Assembly (NCBI RefSeq): GCF_016920785.2
Contig: NW_024609880.1
Location: 53,758,121-53,822,120 of the forward strand
DNA: 64,000 bases
Direction: 5' to 3'
Origin: Ixodes scapularis
Lineage: Eukaryota; Arthropoda; Arachnida; Ixodida; Ixodidae
Shown here piece after piece: positions 49,001-61,000 of this stretch. Position numbers and translations under genes: made by a program. Within the stretch, counting starts at the first letter, position 1. Every line of letters begins with the position of its first letter. The notes under the pieces were generated by a model. The model did not search any database. It was given only the letters and a program-made list of their open reading frames with translations, and was not told where the DNA came from.

Positions 49001-52000
49001 AAATGATGCTGTTCGGAGCAGGCCTTACAGTTGAAGTTCGTTGCGTCGACGAACCGGAGCGACTTGCCCAAAGCAGCGAAGGCCCCTGTCTCCTAGGCAT
49101 CTGAAGGGGAGTGTGGAACTCTCACCGCGACAGCTTGTGCACAGCAAGGGTCGGGCGCGTCCTGGAGCGTAGCCATGGACCCCATCCGCCACTTCCTCCC
49201 GGTCTCTGTCTTCGATTATCCCTGCTTCGCCGTCCTCTTCTTTTTCTTCCCTTCCAAAAATCGTTGTCTCACGTGGCATCATCTTCTTTCTTCTTGCCCC
49301 TTCAACCTCCTTTTATGTCATGCTTTAGAATCATGACATTACCCCCCGCAAACGAGAATTTCATAACATGAAGTTCTTTCTTGAGATCTTCATCTACAGA
49401 AGGTGCTGTCCTGCGGTAGTTGACCACCAAGCACAATGGCCATCCTCCACAGCTACACTTTCACAGCACAGGTTTCTTGAAGAGTTTCCATCCACAAATC
49501 ATTGCCTCCAATCACAATCGTTCAGGAAACACAGCGTGAAAAATAAAGCGCAATCAAGTGACGCGAAATATCGAAGTTCCGACATTCCTAAACATCCTCA
49601 ACTATTTAAACTTTTTTTTTTTTATCTGCCTTTGGAACCTCCGAATATGTAATTATTGACTCACTGATATGCAGCAGCTGCATCATCTTCCCAAATTCCC
49701 ACAAATAACCAAACTGAAATTCTGGCTCTTCACAAGCATTGCGCAGTACTTTATGCACATAAAGTCTCGTAGATCCGTTTAACTTACTTTTCTTATCTTC
49801 AAAACAAAATCGTAGTTAATTTTTTTTTTTGGAACATGCACTTCCCCATGTATAAAAGTCCCCCCTATTTTGAACACTTGAAAAGCGACATAATTGAATA
49901 CACAAAACTTTTCTAACCTTCAAAGCATAATCACTGAGCGCTAAGATCATTTCAAAACTGAATAATTCCGTACAGAACAAAAATCACCGAACGAAGGAGC
50001 ACCTTTCCGAAAATCTGACTACCACGTGCCGAAAAATAACACAAAGTAATTATTTTCCAATGTTCAACCTCCTTTCATACTGCACTTTTTTACTACAAGC
50101 CACGAATACAAAAACACCTCTCCTCGTGACGAAAGCACTTCAAAATTGCCAAACAGAATCTAGAGATACAAAGCAGATGTACTTAGAAATATCAGGATTG
50201 ACGTTTGCGAAAAAGGAAAAGACCCAGTCTAATCGTTTCAGCCAGGAATGGAATCAAATCATAGTGCTCAGCTACCCTCCCAGTCTGGGTCTTTTGGCCG
50301 TCCAGTCCACCAAAACGCTCAATAGCATCTCAGGGTAACAGCTTAACTGAGCGCGGTCAATCGCGATAGGGTAGATCGCAATTCCAACGTCAGCACAGCG
50401 CGCGCTTGGCTTCTTGTTTGGCATTTTTACTCCGTTGCAGACACTGTGACCTTTCAATTGCGCGCCAATTCGTGGCCTCCTAAGCTTACCGTTGCACGGC
50501 CCTAGCAGCGTCTTTTGAGCGTTCAACCGGGGTCTCCACTGAGCACTCCGGTGAACCACACGTGCCAGATGTTTTCTGCTCTTTACTTTCTGACCAGCAG
50601 AAGTAGCCATCCGTACATTAGCCCTCCTTTTGCTTTGCTGGGCCTTCTTCAGTACGACCATGGGCCGCATCTTCACCTCAGCATCTTCTCCGCTTGCAAA
50701 GGCTGAAGCTTCAGCTTCCGCACCAGCTCTTAAATGGGGATCCGAGTCTCCGAAGGACCCTCTCTTACTTTTCATCTTGTCGTTTTCTGCGACAAGCGGA
50801 CAAGCCTCGTCAGAATTTCCCGTAAGCTCCGAAGCTTTCCTCCTTTGTGGACCTTCTATCTGCAGTGAGACGTCATCCTTCGACATTTCCGCACCATTTT
50901 GTGCCTCCTCTGCAGCTTCCAGCAGCGCTATCATTTCCTCCAGGTGGTTGCATTCCGTCTTTATGCGTGCCATTTCCGTGGCGCTTTCTTCTCTCCACTC
51001 TTGTTCCTTTCCCGAGGCAAAACGTCCCCGCTCGCCTTCTTTTTGTAGCAACTCTTGCCACTTTTGCTCTTCTCTCAGGTCAGCCTTTTCTGCCTCGAGC
51101 AAACCGTTCAACCAGTCTTTCAGTGCGATCCCTTCTAGTCCTACAGCGTTTCCAATCTCTTGCACCTTACGCAGATCCATCTCATCACCTTGCACTACGA
51201 GCGTTATTTTGAAGGAACTTCCATGGCCCTGAAATAATGAGACTGGGTCCTCACTACCGGCACATGTTTTACGTAGTGATGACTCGCTCTAAATTGCACT
51301 TCTGTGTATCGGCATATCTCTATCAACATTCGCGCATCTCGGACTTCGTAATATCAGGATGTTAGAAGTATCCTGGCAAGCTCGCCATTGTCACAGTTCG
51401 GCCGGAGACGTTGCGAATGCGATAGAGGCGATGCCGAAAACGAATAATTTACAACGCATTATATTTACAAAAAACAAGACGAAGATATGACGGAAAGCAT
51501 GGGAGTATGTACACAGTAAAAGGGGAAATAATGCACACACGGTTAAGTACATCTACAGTTCCAAGAAATGATGCTGTTCGGAGCAGGCCTTACAGTTGAA
51601 GTTCGTTGCGTCGACGAACCAAAGCGACTTGCCCAAAGCAGCGAAGGCCCCTGTCTCCTAGGCATCTGAAGGGGAGTGTGGAACTCTCACCGCGACAGCT
51701 TGTGCACAGCAAGGGTCGGGCGCGTCCTGGAGCGTAGCCATGGACCCCATCCGCCACTTCCTCCCGGTCTCTGTCTTCGATTATCCCTGCTTCGCCGTCC
51801 TCTTCTTTTTCTTCCCTTCCAAAAATCGTTGTCTCACGTGGCATCATCTTCTTTCTTCTTGCCCCTTCAACCTCCTTTTATGTCATGTTTTAGAATCATG
51901 ACAGCCTCATAATAAATGGGCTTGCCTACACCTTCCTGGCGTGAAAAAATAATGTAAGGGTCTAATACTGCTCGTAGATAGCAAAACTAGAATTACTTAC

Positions 52001-55000
52001 GCGTCCCAAACCCAACCTCGCACCGCTGTTCTATGACGATCATCCAGATGACAGCCATTTTGATAGGCACCGGTGTGCCCTCTATAGGTTGTGAAAGTTG
52101 CGAATAGAACCGGCAACTTTTGCGGTAAATGGAAAATGGATAACTGTTCTTAAAGTGGAGCTAAAAGTGTTCCGTTATTTTATAAAATTATATGCCTTAT
52201 TTTTACAAACTGTACAGTTTCAAGATAAGGGGAAACCATGCCGGCAATATTGAACCGCACCTTTTGCTGTAAAATGGGGCGAACATTCTTTGTAGTGTAA
52301 GTTGGCACTTGCACAGCACACTCTGAAACCATAGGCCGACATACACATAATTCAGAGCATCATCATTCATTGTTCCATGTTTCAGGAAGGAAATTGCAAG
52401 GTCTTTAATCTGCATTTCGACGTTTACGCTTACAGACAGTTGAATTAACCATTTTTAGGTGGAATCGAAGTTTGCATTTCAACTTTTATACTTGCACGCA
52501 GTTGATGTTGCTACTCTTTTTTAGGTTGAATGAAGTTGAATCTTGCAGGTGCTGGGAAGTCTCTTGTACAACAAACTGACACTCGATTAGGGCTGCTATA
52601 TGGTACTCAAGACAGGGCGACAGTCAGTACTAGAGTCGCAATTGACTACGTCACCTGGAGTCGCCCGTACACTAACATGATTCGAGTGTGTTGAGAGTCG
52701 CAGGACTCTCTTTAAATAAGAGTTAAGTGACTCTACAAACTGGAGTCATGGAGGAGTCAAATCTGTGGCGTGGAGATACCCTCCAAAAGAAGTCGTGGAC
52801 ACTTTTTTTTAAGAGTAAATTTTTGATGCCATTCAAAATTGTGTCCACCCTTGGAAAGCACAGAACCACCGCGTTTCCTCTGAGAAAAAAACCGAGCTAC
52901 CGATTGGCTAAGGAGCATAAACCACAGCGAGCGCTGTCGCTGTTAGCCGAAGCGCATGCCTCCTCTCGTGAAACATGTTGTTCTCCTCTCCCTCCTCCCC
53001 TCCCTCGCGGCGTGCCAGGAGCCGGGAGCAGCTGAGATTGTTGTTTGTCGTCTGCTAGTGGTTACGTTTTGATTTTAAGCACATCATTTTTCGGTGTTTG
53101 CCTGGTTTAGCTCCACATCTTTAGGAGACATCGGTAGTGATCGCGATGCCTAGTGTGAAGGTTTCAATGCAGCGTGCGTACGGCAAGTAAAAGTGTCAGG
53201 CATGGAACAAGAGGACTTCGCTCGCATCGCCAGCTGCATCGTTTGTGGCAGACATGCGGCAGGTTCAACTGCCAGCAGCTGCATCGTCTTCCGAGGTGCT
53301 TACCCTTGATGTGAGCGATGAAGACGGTGGCTTCAGCCCTAGCGCGTCATGACTCGACTCGCATTTCTGCATGGCAAGTGAAACTGCTCAACGTGCTGTG
53401 CGGGCTGACGAGTTGAAGCAGGATTTCACCGCAAAGTCATGGAACACAACGGAAGTTTGACCTCATCAATGTCACTGTCGAGGATGAAGGGACAGATTCT
53501 GGCACGCACTTTGTGATCATTGATCATGGATTTGAAGGTGTTGAACATGTTCTTTGTGACCACCAAATGTGGGCAGTGCAGATTGGCTGCGCCTACGCTC
53601 GAGAAAGCCAAGGAGAAGGAGTACGGAATGGCTGTGAAGGTGGTGCTGACGTGCCTGTCGTGCGGCTTCTGCGAGAAGCATTTTTCGTTGCCTAGAACTC
53701 GAGGGGAGGCAAGGATTACCCCCTTTTGAGCTCAACGTGAGAGCTGTGAAGGGAATCCAGTCCATTGGAAAAGGGTCCACTGCACTCTCCGTCTTTTGTG
53801 TGGCCTTGAACCTTTCTCACAGAGGCCTTCACTATAAGACTTTACAGCACCACTTGCCGACAATGATGCAAACCTGTGGGCTGTTAGCAGCGGCTTGTGA
53901 AACAGAAAGTGCTGAGGCTGTGAGGGTCCTCTATGCGGACTTTCTCAACCTTCCCAACGACATTGACGTCATGTATGATGGCACCTGGAAGAAGCAAGTC
54001 TCACATCTCACATTGGTGTGGGCTGCATCGTGGAGCTGTACAGAGGCCTGGTGATTGACCACATCGTCCTGTGCAGCCTCTGCTTGGGATGTTCACTTGG
54101 CTCAAAGCTTGAAGAGGAAAACTACAGCGCGTGGTTTGCTGAGCACAAGCCAGACTGCAAAAAAAACATTGGCTGCAAGTCTGGCCGAATAAAGGTGGCG
54201 GCAGCGCTCATCATGGTCAGAAGGTCATTCGAGAAGCACGTTCTGCACTACACATTGGTCCTCTGTGACGGAGACAGCAGGACGCATCATGCTCTCACAG
54301 GCGGGTGCGTGGAAATTGAAAAGGACTGCCTCAACCACGTCCACAAACGGATGGGATCAGCTTTGCGGACGCTTGTTGTTGGAAAGAAGGCTCAAGGCAA
54401 AGTGCTCGGAGGAAAGGGCAGGTTGGCGCAAAAAAGGATAAAGACAATAACTTACTACTATGGTTACGCCCTTCAGACTCACAGCCATGACATTCCTGCT
54501 ATACAGACAGCTGTGCAAGCCACCCTTCACCACATGTCATCTACTGACAGGTCTCCCGACCACGGCCTCTGCCCTCAGGGAGCCTGTTCATGGTGTTCTT
54601 ACAACAGAGCAGTTGCCAACGACGAGCAGCCCTGTGGCCACAAGAAAGCCCTCTCTGGCTTTGTTTGAAAAGCACTGGAACCAGTGTTTGCCAGACTCAC
54701 TGACAAGGACTTGGTCCAGCGGTGCAGTGATGGTAAGACGCAGAATCCGAGTGAAAGCCAGCACTCCGTCATCTGGGCGCAGATCTTGAAGGACACCCAC
54801 GCATCAGTGTACAGAGGGCTGTTGCTGAAGGTGCGAGCGTCTTCAACCAGGGAGTGAGGAAGACGAACAAGAGTGTGGCTTGCAGCCTGGGCTACACTGC
54901 TCGCACTGCCCTCGTCAAGAGGAGCATCGAGAAAGACAGTTGAAGGCTGCACAAGGCCAACAAAGAGTTCTTGGATGCAGGCAGCATGAAGAAGACTCTC

Positions 55001-58000
55001 TCCACAAGGCACAGGGCAGGCCCAGATCAGGATTATTGTCCCGGGCTTCTCTGAGAGCCAGGCACACCCATTCACAAGCTGGTGTTTTGAAGACAGCCCC
55101 CTGAAACGGCCCATCTTAAAGCTAACCAATTGTTGCATATGGGGCTGCTTTCTTTACACGTGTCTGAGCTCCCTTAGTATGAAGTTCAAACCAAAGGCAT
55201 TCCACTCATCTGAAGCTTCAACATCGTTACATATTCTCCGGCCTGATAGGCTTTTGGATTCACTTGCGTTCAACCGATTTTTATAAACTTGGTATTATTT
55301 TCTTTGGAATAAACTAGACTGCAAGCTAAAGCTATTTTTATTATAATATTTTTTGGTATATTAGCACTAGCATTTCATTATTAGACATTCTTATAGTCTC
55401 TATTGTATGTCTTCTGTTGACTTTAATTTTTTTTACATGATCATATAATGCTAAAGAAAGAAAAATAGCTTTAGCTTGTATGGCATTTCTTTAGGAAGCA
55501 AATGATACCTTTTTTTTATTAACGTTTTTATCAATGTTTTTTAAAATGCATCCTCAAATTAGCTAGTTAATATTTTATTTTGTTAACTTTTGACAACGAG
55601 ATATCTGAAATCTGATTGCAGTTATGATATCAGCATAGACCAATAAACAAAAAATATTTTTTGATAACCCACTTCCTTTCTTAAGCAGTTGAGGGTCAGG
55701 AATTCCCAAGAACTAAAAACGCTTAAGGGGTTAATAAAGAAATGTTTGTGCAACACAAGACTGCAGAATTCTATCGCATTTCAACAACGATATTCTGTGC
55801 AGCAATTGCGGCAAGAAATTTGTTGTTTTGGGAGCGTGAGAGTTTGGTCCGGTTGGTGCACCCGGACCTGCTAAGGGAACGCTCTTTGCAGCACTCCATA
55901 CCTGATAACGGCTTTTGCGTGCCCTGTGTTCGGCATCCTGGTGGATTTGGTGGGACGTAATCTCCTGTGGGTGACGGTGGCGGTGGTGGGCACCCTTGTG
56001 AGCCACAGCCTGCTGGCCTTCACCTTCATCAACCCCTGGGTGGCCATGGTGAGTGGCTTGCGATCGATCTGCCTCTGTGTAATCTTTGAACGTAGATTAA
56101 TTAAATCAAAAGGGACGGTTTATGCAGCAATGTTATCGCTGCGCCATTTGCGCTACGTTTTTCCAACATGCCTAGCTTGCTACATCTTGTTACTCTTCAC
56201 TAAAATGTTGCGAATTTGCGCCAACATTATGCCAGCAGCTAATTCCTAGAAGCGTATGAATATTCTAAATTGAATGATTCGCAAATACCGTTTAGTAATT
56301 GTGGTGCAGTAATATTCTAAAAATTGACTAATGACGTCTACGGAATACTTTGGGCTCTCGCATCATGCTTCACTGCTTTGCACCAACACTCTGGCGTCGA
56401 GCCTCACCACTTTGCATCGGCGCGCTCGTGCCTCAAGCTTCACTGCTATGTACCGAAGTGCTAGGAGAAACTGCTGACACTTTGAGGCATCACACTTGAC
56501 TCGATGCGCTAATGCTCAGACTTTTTACAACGATAGCTGTTATGGGCGCTTTCCACCACTGAAAATTACGTCCGTTGTTGTTGTCGCTGTTGATATTGGG
56601 GTTGGCGTAGTAGGGCATCCATCGTCGATATTGACAAATCCTACCAACCGTACTCTTAGAGTCCACTCGCATCGCTCAGCTCGTTTGCCGACCGCGTCAT
56701 CTCTCTTGTTGTGCAGGTGTACATGGGGCTGAATTACTCGCTCCTGGCATGCTCCTTCTGGCCTCTGGTGGCGATGGTGGTACCTGAGAGGCAGCTGGGA
56801 ACCGCCTACGGCATGTACGTCGCCGATGCCAATCTCGCGCTGTCTACGCATCTCTTAGAGTATCTATTTATGGCCATATAACTCAATCCATGAGCTCTCA
56901 GAGTATTTTAAAAAGCCCTAGATTACATTGATGCGCTCCCAATTTCCCTATTAAAAACGGGATCGAGGATAGCGACGTGCCCAGTGGCGTCACAAGTGGG
57001 GGGGGGATTGCCCCCGGTGCAGTGCTCAGGGGTGTGTCGCAACGGGGGGAGGGAGGGAGGGAGGGGAGGGAGGGGATCGGGTTGTGGCATGCCACCAGAG
57101 CAGTGAAAGGGGGGGGGGGGGGGGGTGTTTTGGGTCTATTGCCCCGGGTGCTGCTGACCTTAGTGACGCCACTGGACATGCCCCTTCTTTTGCTATTTGA
57201 TGCAGAAACCGGAGGGCGCCGTCAATTTTGCAACGGGCATTCGCGAGCGATCGCTTTTCTCACGAGAATTGCGTGTGTTCGAAAATATGATTCGCCGCCA
57301 GTCAGCCCTCTTGCCGTGCGGGAAGTGATTGCTCTTTGGTCGCAGTCAAACACATTTGCGTTTGACTGTGCTCGGGTGCATTGCATTTTCTCGTATAACC
57401 GCTTACGACGAGAGAGAAGTTTGGCAAGCTGGTGCCGTCTAGTAGGTAGCCCTGGAACTGCACGGGACTAGACTGAAGATTATGCAGTATTTGCAAGATC
57501 AAAGCTAAGCTCTGTCTATCAGAAATGGTCGCTCGTGACGTCGTCAGATTTATCTCGAGCCTACGGCGAGTGATTGATGCATAAAAAAAAAAATTTAGAA
57601 AACGTACGCGGGATGTTTGTTCCACTTTCCGCCGCCACGATTGGGGAAGAGAGATACTTCTGGTTCTCTCATGTTTACCTTGGGTTTTTGGGTGGATGCG
57701 CAACGACTCTCGGTTCACTGGCAAGCAGTTGCAAGAGAGCTACGCTCTAGAAATGCCCCCCAGGTCGCTTTTTGAGTGGCTGACGCGCGCCGGCACGATC
57801 TAAATGTCGCATATGAAGTTCTTTGATCATCTCGAGACGAGGGACACCGTCCATGCAACCGCCCAGCCTGGGCAATCGCGGACGGGGCCATTAGCGGATG
57901 GTGATAGCCTGCTTTGACGCACTGCTGACAAATGGTGCAATGCGACAGACGCAACCGACTATCCCCGTACGTGAAACGACAACTACCAACGATGCCATAA

Positions 58001-61000
58001 TGGCACGTATAAACGCGAGGTGACACGGCACTCTGGGAAAGAAACCTTGATTACCAAAGTAAGCGAGTCGAAACATTACCAAATGGTGCGCCACAGAGAC
58101 TCAAGTCGTGCCGAGGAGAAGCGTAATCGAAGCTTTCGGAAGATTGTCAACTAAAACTGAGACTGAGCTCAGCGACCCATGCGGGGAAGCTTGGCGCTTA
58201 TCTTTGGTGCCTGGGGGAGGTACCGTAACATCCCGAGCAAGCTCCAACTAAAAATTTCAAGATAACCACGTAAAACTGGGGGTTGGGCACTCGTTAGGTC
58301 AACAATACGTAAAGATACGTCCTTTGTGTATCTTCCCAATTTTTTCAAAATTGAGGAATGGGCACTTATTGTAGAATGGGCAGTTGCTCTGTATTTTACG
58401 GTAGGTGCCCATTGCCGATGCCTTGCCAGTCACGGAGCAGTTGAACACGTTTAAGGACTAGTAGTTTTTAAGTCGTTCTTGCATATACGAACCAGGCAGC
58501 TCAAATAGGTAGTCGTGAAGATGTGCTCAAGATACCTTCGGCAGATTTGTCATTTCTTTGAGGAACAAGCCCTCTTTTTTTTCACCCAAAGGATCAGGAA
58601 AGCATTAGAGCTCTGCACAGGGCCGGACCTACCCAAAAGCCCGGGCCGGGTAGCAAGGATTGTTTCCAGGCCTGGGCCGGGCTCGGGCAGTGGTGTAGCA
58701 CACTTTGTAAAACGTTGAGACGAAAACGTTACCACAATGATCGTTTAGATTTGAAAGAAACAAAAAAGCCAAACTGCAAACTCGCTGTGACGAACACGCA
58801 AATACGGAATATTTTAATTCCATCATGACTTCAATTCATACTGGACTCCATGGAATCTGTGACTTGTATATGCTCTATAATGTCTCAAAACTTTTTTCAT
58901 CTTTTGAACAAATGCTATTAAAATCTCTTTGTTTACATTCGCATTTTACCCAACACGTAATGTCTTGACAGCGTCTTTCGTACAAATTAGGCTAAGACGA
59001 ACCAAATGCACCAACACCTTCCCAGGGCAGCTTTGAATTTAAGAGATGAGGCATGCCTTGGCCTACTGGGCCAGGTCTGGGCCCTGCTCGATCAGGTAGG
59101 CATCCTATTGGGCCGGGTCTGGGTCAAATAAGACTGTGGTCACGTACGCACGCACCGACCTAGCGGCTCCCGAGAGAACTTTTCTCCACTCGATCGAGCG
59201 GCCCCGGAGAGCGTCAGGTTACGTTACCCGGCTCAAGTGCTGCGTCGTCGACGGATGTTGCCGCACGCTTACATAAGTCCGCGCAACATCCATTGCACCA
59301 CATTAGATAACATCTTGGCAATCACACCATAGCACTGTAAATACTGCTGTATCATCTGGCTGACGTATTGCCTCGCGATTGCACCAGTTCACGCCATCGC
59401 GAGGTAACCCTCAGCACGAGGGTTTAAAAAGAAGTCGGACAGAGGAATAAAGGGAGACGAGACGGAGTGAGCAGCGAGACGGCATGGGACCAGCGGCCTG
59501 AATAAACGCCGACAACGCTCTTTCATCATTATTATAAATTTGGCCAAGTAATAATCAGTTAACGAAATAAAATGTTAGTGTTCTCACCAACCGTTCCAGA
59601 CCAAGTCTAGAACAACCCGAGATACTACAAGACTAAGAGTCAGCAGGCCCGGGCCGGGCTGGGTCTTAAAAGGTAGGCCCGTGCAGCGCTCTAGAAAGCA
59701 TGTCGATCCCGTATAAGTATCTTAGGAGGTACCGCAGATGGTCCTCGGCGGCGAGACTCTTAAAGTACTGCTACTCATTGCTGGTCCTTAAAAACAAGCA
59801 AAAACAATAGCCAACCCTAAAGCAACATACTCCCCCCCCCCCCCCCCCCCGGAAGTTCGGCCATGTTTGTTTTTGTTTCCTTATGAACACCCTGTATACA
59901 TAGATCAAACAGGTTCCAACGCTCTCGTCGTAAGCGGTTACAAGAAAACTTAACACTCAAGCACAATCAGATGCAAATGCATGAATCGGCCATCACAACG
60001 GACTTCAGTGGATGCTATGAGCCACCCCAGTTCACCCACCGCTGTGAATGTATCACGTGACTATGTGCCCCACACGTCGCTGCGGTCGTCCCAAAGTTGT
60101 GTGACGCTCGCATGGCATTGGATCGGCTCAGACGGCACAGTGCGTCCCCTGCAGTCCGCCGTGAGGTGAAACGGGCATGGGGACGGGAAGCTGGCCTCTT
60201 GCAGTTGGACGAGGGACTTGGTGTTCCTTTTGCAGGATGCTCTCCGTGCAGAACCTGGGCCTGGCCCTCATCTCCATGGTATCTGGCATGATAGTGGATT
60301 CGAGCGGCTACTTCATGCTGGAAGTTTTCTTCCTTGCCTGGGTGTGCTGTGAGTCTCAACTGCAAGTTGTAAGGTCGTAGTGTCGGGAGAACCTCCGGTT
60401 CAGGAATACTATTTTCCCATGATGTAGGGTCGAGACTTTCTTTGACCTTACTTGCATAGGTTTGTAGTGGCTCCCAGCAAGGCCCATTTGAACGAGTTGT
60501 GGACCTTCGATTAATTCATTCACATATTTCCAGATAAAAACTAAATTGTTTTGTACAGTGGCCATGGTTGTTGGAACCCTGGTTGCATGTCTTGCACCAT
60601 GCTTATCACGTGGGCTTCTTTTCTCCCTTCAACCTTGCTGGGCCCCACTTATTGAGGAGTTATAGTGGATAGTTTTCACGACTCTGATAACGACTCCCGA
60701 TACTCCGCCAACATCTCTGCATGCCTTGCATCATTACGGGGTATTGTTTTTGGAGTTGCCGGTATGATTTACTAAAATTCTCTACTAGCAAGCATCGAGC
60801 TCCACCACCCCAACTTTTGCCGATTGTTTCCACAGTTAGTCTATCCATTCAGCCGTGTTGAAGCTCGTCGTCGTGAGAGATGAGTGCGAGAATCCGGCCA
60901 TCTGGCGTTCAGGCAAACTGTGTTGCACAATATTTTATTCCCGTTTTGTTTTAAAGGACAATGTTATTAACAGAGGGATGTATTTAGGAGTAACACCATT

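Larger units (their letters stand above)
48824..51903 (-). mobile_element. Gag-only LTR retrotransposon, non-autonomous, minus strand
   Basis: Two 515 bp LTRs (48824-49338 and 51389-51903) are near-identical, differing at about half a dozen positions seen by eye. The flanking 5 bp GCCTC duplication is intact. Read on the minus strand, the 5' LTR begins TGTCATGATT and ends TGTGACA (altered in the left copy to GTGACG). Just inside, TGGCGAGCTTGCCAGGAT is a plausible primer-binding site, and GCGGGGGGTAA before the 3' LTR is a polypurine tract. The 2050 bp interior has one long ORF (gag-like) and no reverse transcriptase, protease or integrase. A Ty3/gypsy relationship is suspected from the 5 bp duplication and primer site. 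Confidence 0.93.

Noticed and set aside
49025..49282. Duplicate minus-strand genes at 49025 and 51590
   Set aside because: They are the same chance ORF in the two LTRs.
50630..51232. 200-codon + strand ORF, serine-rich
   Set aside because: Antisense shadow of the gag-like ORF; serine richness mirrors the Glu/Lys codons of the other strand.
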